A DNA stretch of 64,000 nt from Monilinia fructicola (Eukaryota; Ascomycota; Leotiomycetes; Helotiales; Sclerotiniaceae). Location of the stretch: NCBI GenBank assembly GCA_008692225.1, contig VICG01000007.1:2204501-2268500 (forward strand), given 5' to 3'. Shown one piece after another: positions 34,561-46,979 of the stretch; within the stretch, counting starts at the first letter, position 1, and each line of letters starts with the position of its first letter. The notes beneath the pieces are model-generated. The model did no database searches. It was not told the DNA's origin and saw only the letters and a program-made list of their open reading frames with translations. The translations under genes and the position numbers were made by a program.

Positions 34561-35242
34561 TAGAATTAGAACTTATAACCAATCACGTGTCAATCATCCA
34601 TCGATCTAAATTGCTCTAAAAAGGCATGGACCGTCCCCACGAGAACTAATCCTTATTAGGTATAGATACCCTTCCAGCCCCATCACTTCAAAGCGAAGCT
34701 GGAGGGTTGTTAATGAGTTCAAAGGTTACCTTCAGCTAGCTCATCATCACCTGCATTAAGTCTCAAAAGTTCATCTGTACATCTTTCCTATTTCTAAAAC
34801 ATCGACAACTCTATATTCTTATATTTCACAATATCAACAATCTTTTGTATAAAAATCCAAGCGGGAATAATTGGTTTGAAAACACATATATATAAATATA
34901 CATATATATCCATATCCATATCCATATCCATATCTTCTTGGACCCAACTGTGTTATCCATCTACACACTCTTCCTTCAAACTCCTTGGATTCACGCTCAT
35001 TAGGTATGTGCCTAGTAGTATGATTATAATGAACTGATACTCCCGCATGTAAGACAATTCTATAATGATCCATGATACATACTGATTCATTGGCAGATAT
35101 CTTTCCTATACTTAAAGTCGTTCCCTTTCCACCATCTGCGACTTTTCATCATTCATAGTTTCTCCTCACCTACAATCTTGCAAACTCCGACAGGCGCATT
35201 ACCAAATACAGGAATCCTTTCAACACCGAGGGCCCCGCAGAC
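34561..35242. promoter_or_regulatory. Upstream region of the E2 gene
   Basis: About 680 bp of mixed composition before the E2 start, including a CCATAT repeat (34911-34932). It should hold the promoter and 5' UTR of the ubiquitin-conjugating enzyme gene. Confidence 0.45.
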
Positions 35243-35858
35243 ATGGCGAGTGCAGCGGCAAGTCTGCTTGGTAGACAACTGAAGGAAATACAAAAAGCAA
35301 AGGATTTACCCGGTATAAGTTGTGGACTGGTGAAAGATAACATCTTTGAATGGGAGGTTATGCTTATGTTAAGTGATGAATGCAAATATTATGGCGGTAT
35401 GTTTCTACCTTTCTGTCCATCATTTCCGATTACTCCTCCCAAGAATCCTTTCAAAACCATACTAACAATATATTCTAGGAGGCAACTGGCGCTGTCTTTT
35501 AAAATTCCCGGAAAATTACCCACATGCACCTCCAACTCTTACCTTCTGCGATCCCATTCCCTTTCATCCAAATATCTACGCTGAAACTGGCGCCCTCTGT
35601 ATTTCAATTTTACATCCATCTGGAAATGACGAATGGGGCTATGAAGACGCGAGCGAAAGATGGACACCAGTACAAACACCAGAATCTATCTTGTTGAGTG
35701 TGGTTAGTCTCATGAACGATCCGAATGATAGTAGCCCGGCAAATGTAGAAGCAGCCAGGTTATGGAGAGAAGCGCAAGCAAATCCAAAAGGCAAGGAAAT
35801 GAGAGAGTGGAAATCAAGGTGTAGAGCTTTGGTAAAACAAAGTTTGGGAGAAGATTAG
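35243..35858 (+). CDS. Ubiquitin-conjugating enzyme E2 (Ubc7/UBE2G-type)
   Basis: Two exons, 35243-35396 and 35479-35858 (GTATGT ... TAG), give 177 residues, normal for a class I E2. The N-terminus SLLGRQLKEIQKA and FEWEVMLM are typical of the UBE2G/Ubc7/Ubc15 group. FPENYPHAPPTLTF leads to HPN (81-83), and the active-site cysteine is Cys92 in GALCISILHP. The acidic loop after the active site (SGNDEWGYEDASERW) is the insertion that marks this subgroup and is absent from Ubc4/5. PESILLSVVSLMNDPND completes the fold. Yeast Ubc7 acts in ER-associated degradation and fission-yeast Ubc15 is a close homologue type; which orthologue this is cannot be decided by eye. The frame is clean. Confidence 0.93.
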
Positions 35859-36716
35859 TGTTGGATGTTGTTGGTTGGAATGGTTTGATCAAGGTCGAGT
35901 TTGTGAAGCTAGCGGCAGATTGTGATATTTGATGGATGGGAGAAACGAAATGTCTGCGAAATGCCTGTTCGATGTCTATATATTTAGATTGATTGCACAG
36001 CGTGAGCGGGTCAAGTTTGTTATCCAGGGCGTTGCATGCATCATATATATGGCGAGAACCTGGCATAGCGCAATGAATGCAGAGCATATTAATATCTCAA
36101 CTCTTGGGATCAAATAATCTCCATGATCATTTTCAGATGGTGCTACTGTAGAGTGGAATAATGATCAGATGGTTTACTATGGGATCTAGTGATCCAAATA
36201 GTAACATATCTCGAACATGATCTACAAGTACCTACCCACCCAGTTACCCAGTATCTGATTCCCTAGTTCCACGAAACCTCTCTATCTCGCACCACGGTCG
36301 AAGTAACATTAGCTGCTTCAACTAATTGGAACATGGAAATTCCATGGGTTCTGAAGCTTGGGGTATATCTAATGGGAAGTCTGGGCCGGGGAAAGAATGA
36401 TGGATTTGTAATGAGAAGTGGACTTTTGGGATGGATTCATGGCTTGGGTTGAGCTAGGCTGGTTCGGTTGGGTGAATGAAGAGAGGATCATAGCACTCTT
36501 TAACACTGTGCTTTCCCGCATCATATTATATGAGATTCCACTCTTTCCACTCAGAACTTCGATCTTCGAAAGCTATCTCCTTTTGACCCTTCTCACTCTT
36601 GAACACATTCAGGATGGTTGGGTTTATGAGATTTCAGTTATAAGGTTGTCCAATCTTGGGAATGAGAATATGCAAGGGAGAAGTGCATTCATGATTTTCA
36701 TGTTGATATTTTGTAT
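35859..36716. other. Intergenic, nothing recognised
   Basis: About 860 bp between the E2 gene and the convergent decayed zinc-finger gene. Open frames at 35929-36117 and 36418-36759 have no recognisable similarity. Confidence 0.45.
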
Positions 36717-38190
36717 CTATTTATGTTTCTTATCCGAGTTGAATCTAGCCCTCTCATAAACTTTCACCGTCTTCGGTCTTTTTTCCGAAGTTTCTCCCTC
36801 TTCAGGCATTCCTCCTGACGTTTCTTCCGACGTTCCTTGTGGACTACTACTCTCGTCGTACAAATCAAGCTCCTCGTCATCTTCCACCGCTGGCGATGAA
36901 GTATCGCACTCAGGATCGTTTGCAGCCTCAGTTTGATCCCTTGCAACCAAACCTAACTTGTCATTCTCGTGGTACAAATTAAGCTCCGTCTTATTCTCTA
37001 CCACCGTGCCTAAAGCTTTATTCTTTTTCTTGGAATTGACCTCTTTATCATCCCGCATCCAGATACCATCTCGATGAAGGCGTGCTGCCATATTCAATAA
37101 TTTGCCCCTCTCCCAGAGCTCATCGGTAAGAGCCACCAGTGCTTCATTATCGACGTGAACATCCTTGCAATTATTCGGTTCACAAACACGAGCATTGCAT
37201 GAAGGGCTTTTGAATCCCTCTTCTATATCTTTGGGGCAGTAAAGCTAGGAGACATGACTTCCCTTGCACATTGCCCCCTTTCTGCAATATCCTTTAACAT
37301 GAGATACGCAGATGCGCTTTTTCCCGCGACGTTTCTGGGACTTAGCTTTCCTGGAAGTATGCGTTGAATATAAGGACCAAGGGCAGAAGATTTTGAACGT
37401 TACATCAGCCACGGGTACGGACATGCGCCTTTGTATGACACGAAGTGCTTTGGATTATCTATTCCTGAGTTGCTCTCGCGTTGTTTTAGTACCTTTTTCG
37501 TATGTTTTAACAAACTCATTGATAATATTGGAATCTTGGACCAGCTTATCCGAGCCACCCTGAAAAATTTCTGTAACTTTCATAATCTTTAGAACAGCGA
37601 CATCAAGTGTTGCCAAAACGACATCCCTCATGACTGCTGCTTTTGAAATAGTTTACTACTTATTCTTGGGCCTGTTGAAGATCTTTATCGAGTCTTTTGG
37701 TTTATTCCTCGTGGTGTCATGCGCGATCCTCTCTCAAGTTCGCTTCCTAACTTCGATCTTTTCTTTCCCAGTTCTCGATAATCTTCTACTATTTTCTAAA
37801 CTTCTACTGTCTTCTAAACTTCTACTGTCTTCTAAACTTCTACTGTCTCCAGGGAGAGTTTGATGGCTATTTTAGATCATCAGGGTCTTTTGAATCTAGC
37901 TGAATTGGAAGATAACTTATCAAATATGCGGTAAATTTGAAGCTGTGGTGGTTCAACAGGGAAAGACGAACAACGTTCCGTTAAAACTGTATCCATCTCC
38001 TCTTGAGTCTTTTTGCATGCTTAACCTCTTCTTTTCTCATCGCTCTCGGGGGATTCCATTTTTTTGCCTTGAGTATTATATTAATGCTTGGAATATTGAT
38101 GAATATTTCTGTTACGAGTAAACATTTGTCCATACTTCTTGAGTCCTTTCGGACGCGTCGACATAATACCAAGAATAAAACAATCTTATG
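36717..38190 (-). pseudogene. Decayed CCCH zinc-finger gene with DSRSLE repeats
   Basis: On the reverse strand, coding-like blocks are interrupted by stops. From 5' to 3': KKTQEEMDTVLTERCSS and FDKLSSNSARFKRP; three DSRSLE repeats (18-mer DNA repeat at about 37797-37850); a block starting MRDVVLATLDVAVLKIM and ending EQLRNR-stop; a CCCH finger, CVSHVKGYCRKGAMCKGSH (about 37235-37300); an in-frame TAG; then CPKDIEEGFKSPSCN, ALTDELWERGKLLNMAARL, and an acidic C-terminus open to 36717. The stops TAG (before LYCPKD) and TAA (after NR) could each come from CAG/CAA by C-to-T change at CpA, as in RIP. The CCCH finger suggests RNA binding. A shorter functional gene starting near 37136 cannot be excluded. 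Confidence 0.5.
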
Positions 38191-38376
38191 GAAATAACGA
38201 TCCTAATGTGTTCCTCCCCGTTTCGTCTTTCCACCAAGGTTAACTAACATATCCATACTTCCTTCCTCGAACATTGGCGATCATATTTCTCATCACTTCA
38301 ACAATACCCTTGATTTCTTCACCAAACTATTCAATCAATCATCCTTGAAACAATATTTATCCCAAAAGCAGAAATA

Positions 38377-39281
38377 ATGGAACCTCCCCTTTCTTATTCA
38401 CGTGGTCCAAAATCGCTCAAGCATCCCTTTGTTCCAGATACCACGGAAATAAACACAGGTGAACCTACTCGTATGTGCTATTAAGAGCTTACTCTCTGAA
38501 TGGTTTGTGCCGGAATATTTACGAAGATGACAGATTCCCCAGTTTATAATTCAGAATGCCGCAAGTTGCTCAAGGTCTCCTCCATTCCAAATGCCACCCA
38601 AAGACATGACGTTGATATGTCTGGTATGTGTTGGCTGTTGCTAGCTCATTGTATAAAAACTAATATGGTCCAGGCTGGATTCAAGGACCACTAGTGAAGA
38701 ACAACAGATTCAGAAATGGTGCGCATGAATCAACATTTGACAGAGATGACCACAAAACAAAATTTTAATACGATAAAAAATCAGGTGGCATTGCATTAAC
38801 TTCTTTACGTGATCTTGATTTCTCTCCCATCCCCGACTATATCACGACATTCGGTCCTCGTTTGGAAGACAACTCATTATGTATCGCACCGGTTGGATGG
38901 GGTATTAATGCCCTACCTGATGCGTTTTGTATCAATATACCACCTAAAACTCCTTTTCCAACCATTCCTCCTGCCCAGTCCCCTCCACCATATTTTTCCT
39001 CGACAGCTAACAAAGTCGCACAAGAAGTATGGGAAGTTGAAACGAATTCAAGGCTGCTTCAAGGATTGATAACTATTGAGAACAAATTCCAAGAAAAAGT
39101 AGTGAACATTCGTCCACATTTCAGTTCCCTCACTATTCTGTACCCGGCGTCAGCCGAAACTCGGGGATTATCAGAAGCTCTGGAGATGTTGGAACGGAAT
39201 TCAATGGAGACTCAATGCGTGCTCCAGTCTCTCTTGTTGTGGATAGAACAGAGGATTCACTTGGAGGCTCATATACTTTGA
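38377..39281 (+). CDS. Uncharacterised small fungal protein, four exons
   Basis: Exons 38377-38470, 38534-38623, 38674-38718 and 38785-39281 join in phase through canonical sites (GTATGT, GTATGTG, GTGCGC; acceptors CAG) to 241 residues. The protein starts MEPPLSYSRGPKSLKHPF; later blocks are GIALTSLRDLDFSPIPDY, APVGWGINALPDAFCINI and ILYPASAETRGLSEALEM. No signal peptide, membrane segment or known motif is apparent. All four exons agreeing in phase argues for a real, intact gene. Function unknown. Confidence 0.65.
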
Positions 39282-42200
39282 GTATGGAATAAAAAGTGAT
39301 GGTTTGGAATGAGGAGACGCTACATTTCTCACTTTGTCTTTGGGGTATGTCACGGATATCCTTTTCGGTTCGTGCATCCTTGCCATCTTGATAATTATAC
39401 CTGCAAATCAAAAATGATTCACGAGGTGTGATGATAAAATGTCATGGTCAACCCCAACAATGAACGCACTTATCGTGGCCTTCTACAGGACTGAATCACC
39501 CCGAGTTGTGTAGATACGCATGTTTTACCCTTTAATTTCTCTGGGCTTGAAGGGATTACGTTGAACAAATCTTTGATCTGAAAGCAAAGAGATATATGAG
39601 CCTTAATCAAAAAGATGGAATCTCTGCCGATCAATGGTAAGAAGCTAAACTAACATAATGGCGGCTCAGTTTCATAGTCTGAGACTTTTTGGAGGTCAAG
39701 GTTCTGCTAGTCTGCAGTAATGGTAGTAGGTGGATTCGAATTCGCCGAGTAGATTGATGGAATAGTGGTTAGTTCAGGAAAAGAATATAATTCCTTTTCA
39801 ACCTTGAATTCTTATTCTCCTCGTCCTTTTCCTGGTCCGTTTGAAGATAAAGAATGAAAGGATCACTCGGTAGTATTCTATAATCAGGTCAACGAGTAGC
39901 TGTTAGCCAATGCATTTGCAGCGACAGTCGGATGTTGTTGGGAAGTGTATGGGAAATGAAGTCTCTTTGGCTCGATATATTGGGAAATGGTATCAAATTT
40001 TTGTTCTTCTATTCAGCTAAATGTCGATTTCTGGAATAAGCGATCCAACTCATTCATGATCAACATGGTACGATCCGATATCTTCGGTCTTACACTCTCG
40101 TGTCATCGAATAAGGCCAACAGAAGAATCACATCTCCAATGAATTTGTCAAAAACATCAACCAAGTAATACATACAGCACCTGCAAGCGTATGTGCCAAT
40201 AAACCTCACATAGCTTCATTCCTAGGTTTCGGGAAGTCAGTTGAAAAAATCAACCATACGTATTCAAAGAGTTCTTATGATGATTGACCGTACTAGTTGA
40301 CAATCCCATGGTTCTAGTGATATCTATAAATTCCGATAACATCAAACACCACACCATACTCGAGTCAACCTTACGATTTCCACCACGACAATACCCATGA
40401 ACAATCGGCAAACGCACAAAATCTACCGCATACCAATCGTGTCATGACATACCTGCCAATCCCCTTGTCCAGCTGAGCCTACCTCTTCGCGCAAACTCAA
40501 CTTCTACCTTGTAATAGTTATCATATCAATATCAGCGAGACGAGAAAGAGGCATTTTATTGCAATGCCCAATATCCACGACCGGCTTGTGTCTTGATCTC
40601 TGTATATATCGGATGATGGGTGCTTTATATGGTATGGTGGATATTTATCGTAACCCTTCCCTCATGGGAGTTGAGGGAATCTTTATGTTTTTCTTTGGGT
40701 AGCTCTATGGGAATTGTGTGAATTCTGTCAAGAGCTTCTTGGGTAGAGATAAGTGTGATATATGTATGGCATTGCCTATTCTGTTCGTTCCGGAGCGTGT
40801 TGCCGCTGGTCTTTCTTGCATGTTCCATCCTTCAATGTGGATGTGCTCTGCGGTGGAGAGAGGGAAGGTGAAAGAGGGAGGGAATTGTGTGGATCGGTCG
40901 TTTTTGGCGAAATAGGTACTAGACTATGGTTAATGGGCTGTTGCTCGCTGTGCAATAGAGGTTCACTAGCTGGGAGTTGGGATTGTCAGCTAAGAAGATT
41001 GATTGATGATCTTTTGGTGTTGGAAAAGCTTGATCGGGGAGTTTAGAAGGGTTATTTTTTTGATGGTTCAAACAGTATAGAGAGTGACTGGAAGTTGTGG
41101 GGATATCTTGGAGTAGATAGGTCTTACATGAACTACCATGGCAGAGGCGTGATGGTAACATGAATTGGTTGCCAGCTCAATTAAAACGATGTCTACAAAT
41201 GCCAAAGCTTAGTTTATGAGATCTTGTATGCGATTAGTCACGAAAACGGGCTTCATGAAAAAGAAACTAGTGTGTTCGAAGTGAATCGTCGCATGTTGCA
41301 CAATAGTATCTATGACTGCGGAAGATGCATCACATAGATTCTTAGTTCTCCTTTCAATATCATATCATTAAACAAGTGAATAAATGGGGTGTCTAGCACA
41401 AATAATCATGATCCTATTGGAGTAGCTAGCTGCCAACTCTGGCTACCGCTGTCACGCTATATCTAACGTCTAAATCTGAGCAGAAAGTCATGGCTTCAGC
41501 ACAGGTCATGGAATAATTGAATGCAACATCTCCCAAATATCAAACAAGGAAGACCGTTGAGGATATGAAGCAAGTGGTCGAACACCTCCTCCACTTTATT
41601 ATACGTCTTAGATGAAGCAATAATGATATTGTGACAACTAAGTAGCAGCCGGATGAAATATTCCATTCCGGGACTGCGGCATGGGCAATAACAATCACGC
41701 TTCTCGCGAGAGATGTCTAAAATTACCTTCTGCGCCTCCTTCAGCCAATAAAATACCACTACTGGGCATAAATACTTCGAGCTAATCGCCAAATATCTAA
41801 CCATGACATCATAGTTTCTTAGCCGAGATAAATACAAACACCTTGATAACTTTCCCCTATAGCATTTTCGCCTATAGCTATCAGCCGAGAATTACCACGA
41901 CCTCGGGATTGCATAGCCTGCTTTACTAGTGCATAGTATCAAAACTCAGCTCCCAAACCTCCTCGACCTCCGCGCAATTCAAAGACATCCCCCAGCTCCC
42001 CAACAACATCCCCATCCACATCACCGCCCCATAGCCCCTCCACCCCGCGCTTGATCGCTATCCAGAAATCCAACAATAGTCATAAATTACAAGCACGCTC
42101 CGGCACCCTTCCCTCTCCCCCCCACTCCCACATGATCAAGATCCTTCTGGGTCATCTGCCTCTTTTTCCATATCTTGATCCCATCCCATCCCATCATATC

Positions 42201-42919
42201 CCGCACCACCCCTTCGGTTTGCGAATCATTCGGATACGTATACGATACGCTTCCAATTCCAGAGCAAGAAGGTTAATAATACCATACCAGCACAAAAAAC
42301 GGCCTCCTCGACTCTCAGATGAAGAGATGCTTGCAATGATAAATCGGCAGGAAAATGAATGGATGTGCAATATAACAGAATAAAAAATAAATGGCGCGAA
42401 AAGGGGACATGGGATTCAAGGGAAGGGGGAGAGGGATCTTGGGCATCATATCCTTATGTGACCACGTAGTTTTGGATATGGAGGATTAAGTCAGATGGTG
42501 GGGAAGGGCATTTTTGGAGATCGTGGAATGGATGGTTTATGGTTTCGGGGTTTGGGTATATTGTAAGATGTGGTATGCTGGTGGATGTGGATTGGGTGTT
42601 AGATATGGAAGTATAAGAGGATGGTTAATACCATATGCAGGGGTCGAGGTTAAGAAGTGCAAGGTAAAAGTGTGGGGTCTTGTGCTTTTCGGAGAAGGAG
42701 GCTATCATTTATACTTGAGGAGTAGTCTATGGTTTTTGGATGTGGCATTGGACGGGGCGGATGAGTATATATCTGTTGGGGTATGTGAATGAAGGGTGAA
42801 GAAAGAGTTTTGCCTGCTCTTCTGAAGATACATTTCACAAACTGACACGTGATAAAGAAGAGCGTAATGTATACTGTACATCGTGATCATAACCTCATCA
42901 TAAATTAACACCGTCCAAT
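39282..42919. other. Long gene-poor interval
   Basis: About 3.6 kb of ordinary base composition without a supported gene. Open frames at 40718-41046 (+), 40919-41161 (-), 41496-41837 (-, 113 codons) and 42514-42792 (+) have no recognisable domain or splice structure. Decayed gene fragments may be hidden here. Confidence 0.45.
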
Positions 42920-43977
42920 TCACTGCTCCAAATTACGCCTCAAAACATCAATCATCCAATCCTTCCCAAACACCCCCTCGGATATCCGATATGCAAACGT
43001 CAAAGGGAAACAATGCATCTGTTTATCCCACTCCAACCACTCACCGCTCACCCCCTCCCTCTCCAACTTCTTCCTAAACTCCACCGAATCCGGCGCCAAA
43101 CAATCATATAACCCCACGACGCCATTTACCTGCACATCCGCTTTCTTAAAAACACTCAAATCAGCCAACAGGGGAGAAACCGTCGGATCCTCAGCCGATA
43201 GTTCATGACGCCAACGCTCCGCCACCTCGGTAATGACAGAACGACTTAGAATCGGATCATGATGATCAATCTGGTCGATGCCGGGGTGCGTGTTGCGGAA
43301 ATCGGTCGGGGGCGACATGACCATGATATTTCGCAACGGACACGTCTGGCCGCCTACTCCTCCCCCAAGCTCTCCATTTCTTCGCAACCACTGCGTCGCG
43401 CCATAGATCCCCAAGACCAGCGCAATATTCCCCCGGCCGAATCGCCCATCAGCGTGATCCTCCCCCCTTCATCCCTCGCTTGCAGCGCCAACGTGTCGTA
43501 GAGCGTCCGTAGGTGCGGCAGGGAATGCGTGGCGGGGGAATTGGGCGCTAGCGGATAGCTCACGACGTTGATCTCGTATTCCGGAAGCTGTTTGCAGAGT
43601 TCGGCGCACAGGGTCCAATGTTCCTTCAGGGCACCACTTCTGAATCCGCCGCCGGCGAAATAATATAGTTTGTTGAGGGCTACTCGGGGTTTCTGATCGG
43701 TGATTGGTGGGGCTTGGAGCGCTGCATACGTGTATATATATGTATCTGCGATTTGATGTTCGGTGATGTGACAATGTTTTTTTGTTGAGTGGTGGGGGGT
43801 TAGTTGAGGGGATCCGGAGGGGACGGGAGGATGTGTTTTGAGGATTGTCTTGGAGAAGGTTTTGACAGCTTTTTGGGCAACCAGGCTTAGTTTCGATTGA
43901 TCATGTCGTTGAGTGAGTTTGATTGAACTTGAGGTTTGAGGGATTCGTTCGACTTCGGAGGGTTCGAGATTGGACAT
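42920..43977 (-). CDS. Alpha/beta hydrolase (esterase/lipase, HSL-like), one-base deletion at the nucleophile elbow
   Basis: The reverse-strand start is ATG 43977 (MSNLEPSEVERIPQTSS). The oxyanion region YFAGGGFRSG is followed by VVSYPLAPNSPATHSLP and the nucleophile elbow GDSAGG. Directly after it the frame breaks. The run of five G (complement of 43430-43434) would need six to read GGNIALVLGIYGATQWL, which continues in the second frame through NIMVMSPPTDFRNTHPG, VNGVVGLYDCLAPDS (acid region) and WDKQMHCFPLTF (His region) to DVLRRNLEQ. The catalytic Ser, Asp and His are therefore all present, but in two frames. Repaired length is about 350 residues, normal for fungal HSL-type esterases. Substrate unknown. 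Confidence 0.82.
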
Positions 43978-44694
43978 GACTTTGGTGATTTTTTGATCGG
44001 AATGATTATGTATTGATTATCTTAGGTTGTCATAATATTCGAGATTTCAATGGCATATTCGTAGATATTGCTCCAGTAAATATTGATCAATTAGAGATTA
44101 TCTTATAGTGAGTAGATGTTGATATAAATTAGGAAGAGAAAATATAAGAAAACTCCTTCAATGCCACCTACGTATTCAGGGTCATTCTTGTCATAATAGA
44201 GTCATCAAGCCCACAAAATTTCAATGAGATCATCGACTCCTTTCACCATTCTTGGATAAGCCCTTGCCTTGATATTTCAACTTTCCTCTGGTGTTCTCGT
44301 TATGGAAGAACAACCATGTGTTTCTTCTACTAAGCTGGTATGAATGCCGGGTTGAACAGAATTCTCTCATAAAACCCCTTGATATGTTTAAATATCAATC
44401 ATGGAGGAGATTAGATATCTGGGGAAATAATGTGGAGGAATTATTGGTAGTCAAATACTCACGGATGTCGATTAGTAACTCAAGTAGTTTCAATACATGA
44501 TTCGTAAGAATCTGGGGATGAGTTAAGTCGACGTCAGAAGAAAGATAAAATGGATCTGATTACAAAAGCCCTGGAGTGTTTGTAAGGGCGACCAAGTACT
44601 AATGAGGTTAGTTACGTTAACTACGTCATACAAGCAAGGGCCCAATATAAACATAAGTACGGAGGTTGATGGTTAGAGTTTAGATAAATCGTGT
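43978..44694. other. Intergenic, nothing recognised
   Basis: About 720 bp upstream of the esterase, extending to the AT-rich element. No gene supported. Confidence 0.45.
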
Positions 44695-45522
44695 GGGTTT
44701 GAAACGAGGCATATACAAAAATATAACTTATAACTATTTAACGAAGCCTTAATATAATTATATATAGTTTATGAATATTATAGAATTTAGTATTTTTATA
44801 CCTGTTATAAAGATTTTGTATTATAAAAATTAAGTTTAAAATGAATAATAATATAATGAAAATTAAAAATATCAAAAAATATAGAAAAAATAAAGATTTA
44901 TAATAGTATTAAATAACTCGATGAATATTATAGCTAAATCTATAAAATTATACTGTATAATAAAATAAAATAAGATAAAATAAAATAAAAGCCTAGATTT
45001 TATATGTTTTATTTTAGAATCCTAATATCTATATTACTATTTGAAAGATATATATAAATAAAGTTAAAAAACTTTACGAAATTTTTATTAATTTTAAAAG
45101 AGTAAATTCGCTTTATTTCTAATTATATAAGTATAATTTTTTATTAAAATTTTAGAATTTTATCTCTGTATATTTAAACTATATATTAATAGAAGAAACA
45201 TTATTTAATTTTAAATATATTTAGTAAAAGTTTTAAGTTTATATTATTTTTCTACAATTTTAGTTTTTAAAATTTAAATATTATCAAGATTTAAATTAAT
45301 ATATTAATAAATTACGAATATTTCCTAAAATTACTTAATTTTTTAATATTAGTATTCTTTTAAAAATAATTCTTATAATATAAAAACTTTACAGAGAAAG
45401 ATGTTAAGAATACTAAATCTAATATATCTATAAATCATATAAAATCATATTAAGTTTCGTTAAATAATTATAAGTTTTACACTTCGCCTTCATGCCTCTT
45501 TTTAAAACGCGCCCGAGTATAT
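44695..45522. mobile_element. AT-rich inverted-repeat transposon remnant (same family as the 13967-17010 island)
   Basis: The left end has GGGTTTGAAACGAGGCAT, then AACTTATAACTATTTAACG. The right end, reverse-complemented, has GGGCGCG, TTTTAAAAAGAGGCATG and AACTTATAATTATTTAACG. The terminal repeats are about 150 bp and match the left end of the island at 13967. About 830 bp in total, AT-only inside, no coding frame. The shared inner motif GAGTAAATTCGCTTTATTT is also found near 14545, 14834 and 15270. Confidence 0.7.
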
Positions 45523-45798
45523 AATCTAACATGTATACAAATATATATCTATATATCTACCTATATATATACTCAAGATCTACACAACAAATAGGAAACA
45601 CATTATATACATTCTCGTAGTTTCTGAAGTAAATGTAAGAGATCATCCAGCATCGAACTCACCTTCCTATTTGGCATCCCTTCATCTCATCTTGCAATTA
45701 GACATCAGATCCCAACGCAAAGGAAGATTTCCCATTCGCTTCTCATCTTAGGTTAGGCCCTCACAGTAGTGGCTTAGTTGTATGTATAGCAAGAGCCA

Positions 45799-46700
45799 TT
45801 GTTGCAACAGAATCTTCTCAATGGTTTCAGTTATCATAATACAGTACTTCCGCCTTTCCTAGACTTTGGCACCTTGCCCAATCCAAAGCTCATACACTCA
45901 TCACAATCATGGGTGATCTCTACAGCAAACCCCTCTCCAAGAAATAATTTATGGAACCCTTCCCCAGATTTCAAATCAACCTACTTCTCCTCTGAACAAG
46001 CATCCACGGTCCCAGTATGTATGTTCGGGCCTGAAACCACTTTAGATGATTCTGCTGCAATGGAAATTACCCGCAAATCTCAATATCATTTTGCTGTTGA
46101 AAGTGGGGATCACAATATGAATGCTGGAGCCTCGAATAATGATGGTATATTCATTCTTGTTTATGAGAAGTTTGGACCTCTATCAGCCCCCCCCCCATCC
46201 ATAAGGTATAATCTTCCCACTACCTCACGAAATACACATACCAAACCAGCATGCCACAAGACCGCTCTCCCAGATGGTAACCTCACCATAGTTAATGCCA
46301 ATTCTCACAAAACCCCAGTCATACTGGGCGGTCCGAGGAGGCGGGAACGATTTTGGTAACATCACGAGGTTCAATCTCGGTACAGATCTACCACAAGACG
46401 TCCCGGGTATCTTGCCCAGTTTGTTATACAAGCACTTGTTCCCTCGATCTCGCTTCCGTCTTCCCACTCCGCTGTCAGTTCAACCTTAATCCTAATCCCA
46501 ATTTACCTCCAACTTCTATGCAAAGCCTGCCTGATTTTCCGATACGGAAAATGACGTCGCAATCATGATATATACTGTAATATGCAGTCCTGGGGCTAGC
46601 CGAGACGGACGAGGAACTCGATAAAGTGGTTCAGCGAGCAGGTCGCAATATGATGGAGGATATTGCTGTCAATGCGAGGGAAATTGGTTTGTTACATTAG
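45799..46700 (+). pseudogene. FAD-linked (PCMH-type) oxidoreductase remnant with internal deletion
   Basis: The N-terminal part has PVCMFGPETTLDDSAAMEI, then FAVESGDHNMNAGASNNDG, matching the FAD-binding core (usual FAVRSGGHNxNxGASNxxGG). At about 46190 it jumps to DGNLTIVNANS, skipping the roughly 100 residues that normally include the WxxV/GGxxGGG region. An extra A in 46309-46312 then shifts the frame to SYWAVRGGGNDFGNITRFNL, the C-terminal signature of this family. A further piece (AETDEELDKVVQRAGRNMM, ending at TAG 46698-46700) resembles the substrate-domain region. Intact members are about 450-500 residues. Loss of the middle makes function unlikely. The relatives oxidise diverse small molecules, often in secondary metabolism. 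Confidence 0.7.
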
Positions 46701-46979
46701 CATGTCTATGAATTGTGCGGATGCGAGTCAGGATGTATATGCAGAGCATGGGGATGAGAACTGGGGATGACTGAGGATGACTGAGGATGACTGAGGATGA
46801 CTGAGGAATATACAGAGGATGCATGATGCGGCAGGTGTCTTAGGGAAGGGGGTTACAGAAATGGGGATTTTGAGATGCGATGGGATAAGCAAATGGATTT
46901 TGGATGGAATTATGCCGTTTCGTTTGTCTCAGAATACGAATTAACTTGAAAATCCAGTAGACTTAAGCAAAAGCTAACA

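Noticed and set aside
40625..41161. Several short frames on both strands
   Set aside because: No conserved motif; open frames of this size arise by chance at this base composition.
41496..41837. 113-codon reverse-strand frame
   Set aside because: Protein-like composition but no domain, no neighbours in phase and no clear start context; left unannotated.
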